Assembly: GCA_031411235.1 (NCBI GenBank)
Contig: JANOAR010000034.1
Span: forward strand, 1-10,440
DNA: 10,440 nt
DNA from: JANOAR01 sp031411235
GTDB lineage: Bacteria; Verrucomicrobiota; Verrucomicrobiia; Verrucomicrobiales; Verrucomicrobiaceae
Direction of reading: 5' to 3'
Every line of letters starts with the position of its first letter. The first letter of the stretch is position 1. This document shows, in pieces, positions 1 through 6,191 of this stretch. The translations under genes were made by a program, and so were the position numbers. The notes beneath the pieces were generated by a model. The model saw nothing but the letters and a program-made list of their open reading frames with translations. It was not told the DNA's origin and did not search any database.

Positions 1-125
1 GACTCAACAGCCGCATCCAAGCCATCAAGAGCGCGGCAAGAGGCTTCCGCTCCTTCGCCAACTATCGGGTACGCATCCTCTTCCACTGCGGCAAACTCGA
101 TCTCAAACCCTCAATCGCCCATTAA
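1..125 (+). CDS. C-terminal end of an ISL3-type transposase (partial, cut by the window edge)
   Basis: Reading from base 3, 40 codons stay open to a TAA at 123-125. The peptide contains RIQAIKSAARGFRSFANYRV, which resembles the C-terminus of ISL3-family (IS204/IS1001/IS1096/IS1165) DDE transposases, where an 'IQ..K..ARGFR.F..Y' pattern ends the DDE domain and is followed by a short hydrophobic tail. The catalytic core lies outside the window, so I cannot tell whether the element is intact. The likely IS right end follows within about 16 bases, which fits a normal ISL3 layout. Family identity is recognised from memory of the C-terminal motif only, so it could be another DDE family with a similar tail. 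Confidence 0.6.
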   Translation, partial: LNSRIQAIKSAARGFRSFANYRVRILFHCGKLDLKPSIAH

Positions 126-141
126 AACCCGCGTAGAACCC
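124..141. repeat. Probable right terminal inverted repeat of the ISL3-type element
   Basis: Directly after the transposase stop comes AAAACCCGCGTAGAACCC. Read inward from the outer end it is GGGTTCTACGCGGGTTTT, which resembles ISL3-family ends (GGG/GGC-starting, T-rich inner part). The left end is outside the window, so the inverted repeat cannot be confirmed and the 8-bp target duplication expected for this family cannot be checked. The outer boundary at 141 is an estimate. Confidence 0.35.
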
Positions 142-169
142 AGTTATTCTTAGCACACCAGAATCAAGC

Positions 170-484
170 GTGGCAAGAATTCTTGAACGGTATATGAAGG
201 CGAGGGAATTGGGGATTAGCGATCAAGACGCGATAAAACTAACGCACCTCGATCTTGCAAATATCCTTATCATTGCTGGAAGTGAATTCGAGTTTCCGCA
301 CCTTCCTCAGCCCATAGACCTCTGGGATTACTGTCGATTCTATGTTGATATACAGTATCAAAATGCGATGCCCATGGAGCCAGAATTTATCGAGTATGTG
401 GTAGTTGAGGTGTGCCGGTTTCATGGATGGGTAAACCTCCCACCAAGATTAACAAATAGTTCATATTCTATTAGTTGGAAATAA
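170..484 (+). CDS. Small AT-rich orphan protein, function unknown (104 aa)
   Basis: The ORF runs from GTG (170) to TAA (482-484). An in-frame TAG at 134 limits upstream extension, and an in-frame ATG at 194 is an alternative start. I do not recognise a family. The product is soluble-looking and acidic/aromatic, with a Trp/Tyr/Phe-rich middle (WDYCRFYVDIQYQ, about residues 52-64) and no membrane segment or signal peptide. Base composition is visibly more AT-rich than the moa and cph genes, and it lies just beyond the IS end, so it is probably acquired DNA. It may also be a fragment of a longer gene broken by the insertion. No clear ribosome binding site is visible. The stop codon lies two bases before the first 54-bp repeat. 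Confidence 0.45.
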   Translation: MARILERYMKARELGISDQDAIKLTHLDLANILIIAGSEFEFPHLPQPIDLWDYCRFYVDIQYQNAMPMEPEFIEYVVVEVCRFHGWVNLPPRLTNSSYSISWK

Positions 485-485
485 T

Positions 486-539
486 GGAGCAGGGGTCTAT
501 CCCTCTATCGCGCATTGTTATCGGAGTCTTTGCGCTCGC
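486..539 (+). repeat. 54-bp imperfect direct repeat, copy A
   Basis: This matches 1497-1550 at 48 of 54 positions with no gaps. It begins GGAGCAGGGGTCTATCC, which can form a short hairpin (GG/CC, bulged A, then G-T wobble and AG/CT around a four-base loop). It ends with ATCGCGCATTGTTATCGGAG and TTTGCGCTCGC. With copy B it brackets the reverse-strand gene at 660-1463. The function is unknown; it could mark a cassette boundary, a target duplication-like scar or a dispersed genomic repeat. Confidence 0.75.
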
Positions 540-617
540 GAAGCACCCAGTGCCCAGCTCTCCGCTCACGGTTTCTTATGGCTCGCAAGTCCCTCGGTCT
601 AACGACAGCGGTGGGCC

Positions 618-636
618 GTGCCTCGTCGTCAGGCAC
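618..636 (-). other. Small stem-loop downstream of the kinase-like gene
   Basis: GTGCCT and AGGCAC form a perfect 6-bp stem around a 7-base loop, 24 bases past the stop of the reverse-strand gene. No T-run follows on either strand, so it is a weak candidate for a terminator. Apart from this and repeat copy A, the stretch 485-659 holds no gene that I can support. Confidence 0.3.
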
Positions 637-659
637 CAGGGCTCATGAGTTTTGTACGT

Positions 660-1463
660 TCAAGGATAAAGCCCCAGGAACTGTTCCATCTCATCATTGG
701 GCCGACACACGATGACATCGAAAGGCTGTAACATACCTCCTCGGATGTAACAATTGCGGGGCACAGCATCGATGGCCAGGACTTGGAAGGCATAGTTGAA
801 GAAGATCAAATGCCCTGAGAGGTCTGCGATGCGCTGCCACTGGTTGAGCAAAAAGAATGCCTCGATCTGTTCATGGCTCGCTGGCGTGCCGTGGTAGTGG
901 GGTTGGGTCGTGCCGAAGGACAATGTGCCGTCGGCCCATTCGATAACGGAGGCCAGTTTCACATCATCGTGAAAGACCTCATTCGCACACAGGCAGCGCT
1001 CCAGGTAATCCAGCGGTGTGCCAGGTACAAACTCAATTTGCTGACGCGTGGAGAGCTGCGGCGAGTCGCTGCGGAGATCGGCCTTCGGGCTCGATACCAC
1101 GGCCGGAGTCAGCCCGAATTTTGGCGGGATGGTGACCTTGCTCCAGCGACCTGCGCGCTCGTCAAACTCGACAAAGTGCTCTGAGCAATGCACCAGCCCT
1201 GGGTCGGCGTTCTTTATTTCCTCCCAGGTGCAGTCTCGTCGGACGAGCAACCCAAGCCGGTCAGCGAGAGCACGAACATGTTCGGACTGCTGCGCAATGG
1301 CCTGCTCGCGGGATAGCCCAGGGCCAGTGCTGTCAACTCCATGCAGCTCGCATAGCTGGCGGTGGAAGGCGTCAAGCGAATGCCTGTCAATGACGGGGGC
1401 ACCGCCTTCGACTCGAGTTGTTTTTTTTCGGCATTCATTGTTGAGGAGTTTATGTGTCGCCAC
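660..1463 (-). CDS. Putative polyvalent-protein-type kinase-fold domain protein (267 aa)
   Basis: Residues about 91-267 resemble the Ser/Thr/Tyr kinase-like domain found in 'polyvalent' proteins of phages and conjugative elements. The visible pattern is a beta hairpin HCSEHFVEFDERAGRWSKVT (candidate ATP-binding Lys109), then FGLTP, TPLDYLERCLCANEVFHDD, a TQPHYHG motif (186-192), an IDAVPRN catalytic-loop-like segment (Asp232, Asn237) and PFDVI (Asp249, DFG-like metal site). Residues 1-90 are less recognisable. In such elements the domain is usually one module of a very large protein; here it stands alone. The start is GTG, with GAGGAG 11 bases upstream; no in-frame ATG lies near the N-terminus. 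A run of eight A's in codons 12-14 raises the possibility of a sequencing or natural frameshift at the start. Substrate and role are unknown. The family assignment comes from recognised motifs, not a search. Confidence 0.6.
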   Translation of the reverse strand: MATHKLLNNECRKKTTRVEGGAPVIDRHSLDAFHRQLCELHGVDSTGPGLSREQAIAQQSEHVRALADRLGLLVRRDCTWEEIKNADPGLVHCSEHFVEFDERAGRWSKVTIPPKFGLTPAVVSSPKADLRSDSPQLSTRQQIEFVPGTPLDYLERCLCANEVFHDDVKLASVIEWADGTLSFGTTQPHYHGTPASHEQIEAFFLLNQWQRIADLSGHLIFFNYAFQVLAIDAVPRNCYIRGGMLQPFDVIVCRPNDEMEQFLGLYP

Positions 1464-1481
1464 AGACGAGTCAACTCCTCA
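1442..1481 (-). promoter_or_regulatory. Hairpin that encloses the ribosome binding site and start codon of the kinase-like gene
   Basis: On the mRNA of the reverse-strand gene, TGAGGAGTT (1481 down to 1473) pairs perfectly over 9 bp with AACTCCTCA (1450 down to 1442). The 22-base loop contains the GTG start (1463-1461), and within it TGTG/CACA can form a further 4-bp stem. The left arm contains GAGGAG, the only Shine-Dalgarno-like sequence near this start, so folding would hide it. This suggests translational control, or alternatively a protein-binding inverted repeat. The structure was found by eye; no energy was computed. Confidence 0.5.
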
Positions 1482-1496
1482 GAGGTTTAGTAAGTC

Positions 1497-1550
1497 GGAA
1501 CAGGCGTCTGTCCCTCTATCGCGCTTTGTTATCGGCGTCCTTGCGCTCGC
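1497..1550 (+). repeat. 54-bp imperfect direct repeat, copy B
   Basis: This matches copy A (486-539) at 48/54 positions, 1011 bp further on, in the same orientation. Its first 17 bases, GGAACAGGCGTCTGTCC, form a better hairpin than copy A: GG/CC, a bulged A, then ACAG/CTGT around a GCGT loop. The rest, ATCGCGCTTTGTTATCGGCG and CCTTGCGCTCGC, parallels copy A. It lies just upstream of the start of the reverse-strand gene, so the two copies frame that gene. Confidence 0.75.
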
Positions 1551-1629
1551 TGGCGTTGGATGCTGCGTCAGCCTGCCCTTCGTCGCCGCGCCATGATACA
1601 GCCCAGCGCCCTCACTTCCCGGATGAACC

Positions 1630-1682
1630 CGCACTTATTCGAGTGTCTCGAGATTTCGGTGGTGACACCGAGTGCGTTTTTT
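1630..1682 (+). ncRNA. Candidate structured leader RNA upstream of moaA (three-way junction followed by T6)
   Basis: Three helices nest compactly. P1 is CGCACT (1630-1635) with AGTGCG (1671-1676). P2 is TCGAG (1639-1643) with CTCGA (1647-1651), loop TGT. P3 is CGGTG (1657-1661) with CACCG (1666-1670), closed by a GTGA (GNRA) tetraloop. P1 and P3 abut and could stack. Six T's follow at 1677-1682. No forward-strand gene precedes it, so an ordinary terminator has nothing to terminate; a moaA attenuator or sensor is possible. It is much smaller than the known molybdenum-cofactor riboswitch and I do not claim that class. The remaining leader, 1683-1830, shows no other gene. Confidence 0.4.
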
Positions 1683-1830
1683 CGCTATTTGGAACCCATT
1701 CTGTCAAAGGCTGTGTCGTGAGAAACTTCGTCAATGAGAGTGAGTCGCCCTAGCTCCATTGCCCTCGCTCTTGCGTTCATCCCGCTCGCGCCTAGTGTCG
1801 CGGCCCCTCAAAATCTGCTCCTCACGACAA

Positions 1831-2838
1831 GTGGAAGACCCCTTCGGCCATCGCATTTCCTATCTCCGCGTCTCCATCACGGATCGTTGCAACGAGCGCT
1901 GCCGCTACTGCATGCCCGAGGAGGAGCAGGCGTGGTTCCAGCGTGATGAGGTGCTGAGTTATGACGAGATGCTGCGCGTGCTGCGTGTGGGCGCGGTTCT
2001 TGGCATTAAAAAAGTGCGCATCACGGGGGGGGAGCCTCTGACTCGGCCCGGTGCGGTGGACTTCTGCGCAGCGGTCGCCGCCATCCCTGGCATCGACGAT
2101 GTGGGCATCTCTACGAATGGCACGTTGCTCTCGAAAGTGGAGCGCGGGGCAGGGGATTTGACCATCGCCCAGCGCCTTGTCGCCGCAGGCGTGCGCACGG
2201 CGAATATCTCGCTCGATTCGCTGAACGCCGATACGTACCGCCAGACCACTCAGCGCGATCTTTTGCCGAAGGTGCTCGAAGGCATCGAAGCGGCCCGCGA
2301 CGCAGGTTTTACCTCGATAAAGCTCAACTGCGTGCTGATGAAAAACCAGAGCGAGGAGGAACTCCTGCCCCTCATTCGCTATGCGGGCGAGCGCGGGCTG
2401 CTGCTGCGCTTCATCGAACTGATGCCGGTGAGTACACGCGAGATGATCAGCGACGACAACTTTTTGGCCATCGGCCATGCCAAAGCTATCGTCGAGCAGC
2501 ATCTCGGAGCCTTGGTGCCGCGCCCCGACTTTACCACCAACGGCCCCTCGACGTATTACCAATTGCCCGGTAACGACCAGCTCATCGGCTTCATCGGCGC
2601 GATGACGAACCTGCACTTCTGTGAGAACTGCAACAAGCTGCGCCTCACCTGCGATGGCAAGCTGCGGCCCTGCCTGGGGAGCTATCTGGAGTTCGACATG
2701 CGAGGCGTGTTGCGCCGTGAATCGAGCGATCAAGATGTCGCCGCGTTCTTTGAAAGCGTGGTCGCACGGAAGCCATTGCAGCATGACTTCCGCGAGAACT
2801 ACCAACCCAATCGCCGAATGATCGCCATCGGTGGATAG
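1831..2838 (+). CDS. moaA: GTP 3',8-cyclase MoaA (radical SAM, molybdenum cofactor synthesis)
   Basis: This enzyme cyclises GTP to 3',8-cyclo-7,8-dihydro-GTP, the first step of molybdopterin synthesis, in the cytosol. With the GTG start at 1831 the protein has 335 residues, the normal family length, and opens EDPFGHRISYLRVSITDRC as MoaA proteins do. The radical-SAM cluster motif is C20-x3-C24-x2-C27. The SAM-binding GGE lies at 66-68. The second cluster motif is C264-x2-C267-x13-C281. The C-terminal double glycine needed for activity is present (IAIGG). The frame is open further upstream, with TTG at 1759 (359 aa) and GTG at 1795, but those extra residues (SSRSRLVSRPLKICSS) do not look like MoaA. 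No clear Shine-Dalgarno is seen before any of these starts. It lies 62 bp before moaC on the same strand, probably as one operon. Confidence 0.95.
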   Translation: MEDPFGHRISYLRVSITDRCNERCRYCMPEEEQAWFQRDEVLSYDEMLRVLRVGAVLGIKKVRITGGEPLTRPGAVDFCAAVAAIPGIDDVGISTNGTLLSKVERGAGDLTIAQRLVAAGVRTANISLDSLNADTYRQTTQRDLLPKVLEGIEAARDAGFTSIKLNCVLMKNQSEEELLPLIRYAGERGLLLRFIELMPVSTREMISDDNFLAIGHAKAIVEQHLGALVPRPDFTTNGPSTYYQLPGNDQLIGFIGAMTNLHFCENCNKLRLTCDGKLRPCLGSYLEFDMRGVLRRESSDQDVAAFFESVVARKPLQHDFRENYQPNRRMIAIGG

Positions 2839-2900
2839 CGCCTTGGATGGGGTGCCTCATTCATCGGCTCAAATTCTGTTCCATACCCTCAGCTTTCAAA

Positions 2901-3368
2901 ATGTCCCCCCAACTCACGCACACCGACGCCCATGGCCAGGCTCAGATGGTCGATGTCTCGGCTAAGCCGCCGCTGAAACGTATCGCGGTGGCCGAGGTAA
3001 AGATTTTGCTAGAGCCCACGACGCTGAAGCTCATCCAGGAGAATCAAATGGCGAAGGGTGATGTGCTCGCCGTGGCCCGCATCGCAGGCATCCAAGCCGC
3101 GAAACAAACCAGCACGCTGATCCCGCTGTGCCACCCGCTGCCGCTGACAAAAGTGAGCGTGGACTTTGCGCTAACGAGCGATGGCATCACCATCACCACG
3201 AGCGCAAGCACGATAGCGCAGACGGGTGTGGAAATGGAAGCGCTGACCGCTGCCAGCCTCGCCGCGCTGACCGTTTACGACATGTGCAAAGCGGTGGATA
3301 AGGCCATGCAGATCGAAGGCCTGCGGCTGGTGAGTAAGACCAAGAAAGCCATTACTGCCCAAGGCTAA
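2901..3368 (+). CDS. moaC: Cyclic pyranopterin monophosphate synthase MoaC
   Basis: MoaC converts the MoaA product 3',8-cyclo-dihydro-GTP to cyclic pyranopterin monophosphate. From the ATG at 2901 the protein has 155 residues, close to the usual ~160, and starts with the typical LTHTDAHGQAQMVDVSAKP. Catalytic-pocket features are visible: Lys52 in AKGDV, Cys77-His78 in LIPLCHPL, Glu111 and Glu113 in GVEMEALTA, Asp127 and Lys130 in YDMCKAVDK, and a Lys-rich C-terminus (SKTKKA). An in-frame ATG at 2847 would add 18 residues unlike MoaC and is rejected. The TAA stop overlaps the TAG stop of the convergent DUF1854 gene (3365-3368). It shares an operon with moaA; downstream Moco genes (moaD, moaE, moeA) are not in this window. 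Confidence 0.95.
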   Translation: MSPQLTHTDAHGQAQMVDVSAKPPLKRIAVAEVKILLEPTTLKLIQENQMAKGDVLAVARIAGIQAAKQTSTLIPLCHPLPLTKVSVDFALTSDGITITTSASTIAQTGVEMEALTAASLAALTVYDMCKAVDKAMQIEGLRLVSKTKKAITAQG

Positions 3369-3844
3369 TAATACCGCTCCAAACGCTGCCGACTCTTCAC
3401 ATCCAGCGTGGTCACATTCGGGATTAAATAACGCGTGTTGCCATGATCAATGATGACCATTCGCGTGCCACCCAGGCTCTGGATGTTTTCATCATTCTCA
3501 ACGCGAAAAACGGTCGGCCCGCGATCGGTGGTGACGTGCCAATCATGCCCATCGGCGGCGCGTGTGATGCCATCGATGGAGTGGATCACGGGCACGAAGT
3601 CGCGCTTGGCTAGCGCTTTTTGCAGTGCGACTTGCTGGGCTTCATCCAGTGCATGGAGGTCTTCGATAATGGCGAGTTCACGACCTTCCTCATCCTGGAT
3701 CGCGATCCAGTGCTGCGGCTCGGTGAGGGGAAAAAGGCGCACCGGGCGCACCTTTTCATGCCGCACGCCATCAGCGGCGATGAAGACCAAGCGGCCTTGC
3801 TCGTCGCTGGAGAAAGCAAAATTTGTTGGAGCGGGTGTGCTCAT
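3365..3844 (-). CDS. DUF1854 family protein, cyanophycin-locus associated (159 aa)
   Basis: The protein matches the DUF1854 pattern. Residues 51-90 read DEEGRELAII.DL..LDE, a helical stretch and RDFVPVIHSI. Residues 104-121 hold VTTDRGPTVFRVENDENI, and 127-156 hold R(M)VIIDHGNTRYLIPNVTTLD..SRQRLER. The C-terminal part looks like a small beta domain. There is no signal peptide or membrane segment. Its ATG overlaps the TGA of the upstream ABC transporter gene (ATGA at 3844-3841), so the two are translationally coupled and the proteins probably work together. DUF1854 proteins next to such transporters and cyanophycin synthetase are a known gene-context association; biochemical function is not established. 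A role as cytosolic partner or regulator of the exporter is inference. Confidence 0.85.
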   Translation of the reverse strand: MSTPAPTNFAFSSDEQGRLVFIAADGVRHEKVRPVRLFPLTEPQHWIAIQDEEGRELAIIEDLHALDEAQQVALQKALAKRDFVPVIHSIDGITRAADGHDWHVTTDRGPTVFRVENDENIQSLGGTRMVIIDHGNTRYLIPNVTTLDVKSRQRLERYY

Positions 3845-6129
3845 GCGTGGGTCACCTCCATCATCGCTTGGTGCAGACGAGCGTAGGTGCCACTGCGCTT
3901 GAGCAACTCATCGTGCGAGCCCATTTCGGCAATCTGCCCATCCTCGACGACGACGAGTCTGTTGGCCTTGCGCAGGGTGCCCAGGCGATGCGCGATGGCG
4001 ATGGTGGTGCGGCCTTTGACGAGGTGATCGAGCGCAGCCTGAATCTCGCGCTCCGTCTCGGTATCCACGGAAGAGGTGGCCTCGTCCAAGATCAAAATGG
4101 CGGGATCAATGAGCAGTGCCCGCGCGATGCTGATGCGCTGCCGCTCGCCGCCCGAGAGCTGCTGGCCGCGCTCGCCCACCATGGAGTCATAGGCATCCGC
4201 GAGGCGCATGATGAAGTCGTGCGCCCGCGCCGCCTTCGCCGCAGCGATGATCTCGGCACGCGTCGCGTGTGGCTTCCCGTAGGCGATGTTTTCCATGATG
4301 GTGCCATAGAACAGATAGGGCTCCTGGAGCACGAGGCCAAGGTTCCGCCGGTAGTCCACCACGTCGATTTGTTTCAAGTCGATGCCATCGACCAACAGCG
4401 AGCCCTCGCTCACGTCGAAGAAACGGCAAGCGAGATTCACCAGCGTGGTCTTGCCTGCACCACTGGGGCCGACGAGGCCGATCATTTCACCGGGAGCGAT
4501 TTTGAGGGAGATGCCCTTGATGATCTGCCGCGAGCCATAGCGGAACTTGATGTCGCGGAACTCAATCTCGCCGCGCAGACGCCCGACTTTTTGTGCGTTC
4601 ACACTCACGGGCACATCGGTTTTCACATCGAGCACTTCAAAGACTCGGTGAGCACTCGCCGCCGCTCGCTGGGCTGAGGCGAAGAACTTGCTCATGCTCT
4701 CCACACGCCCGTAGAATCTGGCAATAAAGGAAACGAATCCAACCAGCACGCCTACCGTGATGCGGTCATGTGCCACGCTCCACGCGCCTACCGCCCAGAC
4801 CAGCAACAGCCCGCCTTCGGTGAGCAATTCGATGAGCGGGGTGAAGAATGACCACGTTTTATTGACCCGATTGTTGGTGTCAAAGATGTGCTGGTCGGCG
4901 AGACGAAAGCGCTCTACTTCGCGATCCTCCTGAGCAAAGGCTTTGACCACACGCACGCCTGGGATGGTGTCAGAGAGCACGCTATTCATCTGGCTCCAGG
5001 CGCGACTTGCTGCGGCGAATCCGCCACGCAAATGACTGCGCACACGCCCCACTAAAAATCCGATGATGGGCACTGGGCCTAATGCCGCAAGGGAGAGTAA
5101 TGGATTGATGGAATACAGCACACATGCCAGGAAGATGAACTGCAACACATCGCAGACGAACTCGATGAAATTCACTGAGATGAACAGCGAGATGTGATCG
5201 GTATCGGAACCGATGCGCGAGATGAGGTCACCCGTGCGCTTCTTGTTGAAGTAAGTCAGTGAGAGCCGCTGCAAATGCTCGAAGGTCTCGCGGCGCATTC
5301 GGCTGGTCACACGCTCGGCTACGCGGGCGATGACGAAGGTCTTGGCCCAGTTGAGCGCCCACGTCAGCAGGGCCGCTCCCGCGAGTTGCACGGCGAAGCG
5401 ATAGACATATTTGACATGCACGCGCTCAGTCGCGCTCTGCAAGGGGATGAGCACATCATCCACCAATCCCATGGTGATCCACGGGCCGATCATGGTTGCC
5501 CCCGTGCTCGCCAGAGTGAGGACGAAGCCCAGAGCCATGAGCGCATACCAGGGCCGTGAGAATTGGAACAAGCGAATCAACGGGCTACCCGTCGGACGCG
5601 TCGCCACGGGCTCATCCTGGTCGAAGACATCCTCTTCATCCTCTGCGGTGGGCTTCGCCTCATCAGGGCTGGGCACTGGGAGCAGGCAGCGTTGCTGTTC
5701 CTTGAATCGTCCCAGAAAAACGTCCGCCTCGCGGGTGCAGCCCGAGGTGCCACGCCAGGCGTAAGACGGCACGCCCGTCTGCATCAAATGGATGGCGATG
5801 GTTGCGCCCATCTCCTCCAGCACCAGTTCGTCGATGCTTGCCAGTGCCCACTCGTGGAAGCGCCTGTGATCATCCTTTGCTGCCTCTACATGGAGCAAGC
5901 GCCTGTCCGTCAGCACGATCAAGCCCTGATGAAAATGCAGGCTCGCATCGAGATCCGTCTGCAATCGAGCAATGATGCGCTCGCCTGTACTTAGACGCAC
6001 TTCAACATCGTTGAGAAGCGTTTCAAGAGATTCGGATGGAAGGGAGCGAGCCAAAGAGGGAGTGGCGGGTGAGCGGCGCTGATTGTGAGCCGGACTTGGG
6101 GCTTGTAAAGCGGCGAGTGATCTCCGCAA
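3841..6129 (-). CDS. ABC exporter with N-terminal PH-like extension, cyanophycin-locus associated (762 aa)
   Basis: This is a half-size type IV ABC exporter (MsbA/MdlB-like) that would dimerise in the inner membrane. Residues about 40-150 form an extra N-terminal domain (STGERIIARLQTDLDASL, then GLIVLTDRRLLHVE), a pattern seen in bacterial PH-like domains. An acidic linker follows (about 155-175). The transmembrane part spans about 190-475, with hydrophobic segments near 193-216, 243-262, 320-340, 342-362, 430-450 and 457-472. The nucleotide-binding domain is complete: Walker A GPSGAGKTT (554-562), Q-loop Gln602, LSGGERQR (658-665), Walker B ILILDE (678-683), H-loop His714. The substrate is unknown; the divergent cyanophycin synthetase and coupled DUF1854 gene point to cyanophycin metabolism. 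The start is uncertain: TTG at 6129 is used, another TTG lies at 6054, and there is no early ATG. Confidence 0.9.
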   Translation of the reverse strand: MRRSLAALQAPSPAHNQRRSPATPSLARSLPSESLETLLNDVEVRLSTGERIIARLQTDLDASLHFHQGLIVLTDRRLLHVEAAKDDHRRFHEWALASIDELVLEEMGATIAIHLMQTGVPSYAWRGTSGCTREADVFLGRFKEQQRCLLPVPSPDEAKPTAEDEEDVFDQDEPVATRPTGSPLIRLFQFSRPWYALMALGFVLTLASTGATMIGPWITMGLVDDVLIPLQSATERVHVKYVYRFAVQLAGAALLTWALNWAKTFVIARVAERVTSRMRRETFEHLQRLSLTYFNKKRTGDLISRIGSDTDHISLFISVNFIEFVCDVLQFIFLACVLYSINPLLSLAALGPVPIIGFLVGRVRSHLRGGFAAASRAWSQMNSVLSDTIPGVRVVKAFAQEDREVERFRLADQHIFDTNNRVNKTWSFFTPLIELLTEGGLLLVWAVGAWSVAHDRITVGVLVGFVSFIARFYGRVESMSKFFASAQRAAASAHRVFEVLDVKTDVPVSVNAQKVGRLRGEIEFRDIKFRYGSRQIIKGISLKIAPGEMIGLVGPSGAGKTTLVNLACRFFDVSEGSLLVDGIDLKQIDVVDYRRNLGLVLQEPYLFYGTIMENIAYGKPHATRAEIIAAAKAARAHDFIMRLADAYDSMVGERGQQLSGGERQRISIARALLIDPAILILDEATSSVDTETEREIQAALDHLVKGRTTIAIAHRLGTLRKANRLVVVEDGQIAEMGSHDELLKRSGTYARLHQAMMEVTHA

Positions 6130-6191
6130 GAGGCATGCCCTTACCCGCGTTATCGCGCGTTCTTGCGCCTTGATTCCCTGTCCCAGCGCGT
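6130..6191. promoter_or_regulatory. Divergent control region between the ABC exporter and cyanophycin synthetase genes
   Basis: This 62-bp gap must hold or adjoin the promoters for both directions unless the true starts lie further inside the ORFs. The sequence GTTATCGCG occurs twice in the same orientation, at 6149-6157 and 6194-6202, with starts 45 bp apart. The first copy is part of the near-palindrome CGCG-TTAT-CGCG (6146-6157). These could be regulator sites. I cannot identify -35/-10 boxes with any certainty. Confidence 0.25.

Noticed and set aside
450..610. Integron attC site near the first repeat (GTCTAAC at 597-603; AACAA at 452-456 opposite TTGTT at 515-519).
   Set aside because: Isolated core-like heptamers occur, but no pair of RYYYAAC and GTTRRRY cores with proper inner L boxes could be matched. 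The repeat core GTTATCG itself breaks the consensus. It is kept only as a cassette-like resemblance in the findings.
1454..1753. Forward ORF of 99 codons between the kinase-like gene and moaA.
   Set aside because: It has no recognisable features, crosses the 54-bp repeat and the structured leader, and has low-complexity Ser/Arg/Leu content; more likely noncoding.
1551..1830. Molybdenum-cofactor riboswitch upstream of moaA.
   Set aside because: The visible fold is about 47 bases, far smaller than the known class, and I could not trace its conserved helices in the rest of the leader.
1822..2805. Long reverse-strand ORF (327 codons) opposite moaA.
   Set aside because: It is fully antisense to a gene with complete MoaA motifs, and its composition (His/Ala/Arg-rich) is typical of a shadow frame.
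3823..4677. Forward ORF of 284 codons opposite the ABC transporter nucleotide-binding domain.
   Set aside because: It is a shadow of a well-supported gene; no recognisable domain.
6149..6169. Possible third copy of the 54-bp repeat (GTTATCGCGCGTTCTTGCGC).
   Set aside because: Only about 20 bases align, with one gap and one mismatch; the hairpin half of the repeat is missing, so chance is likely.
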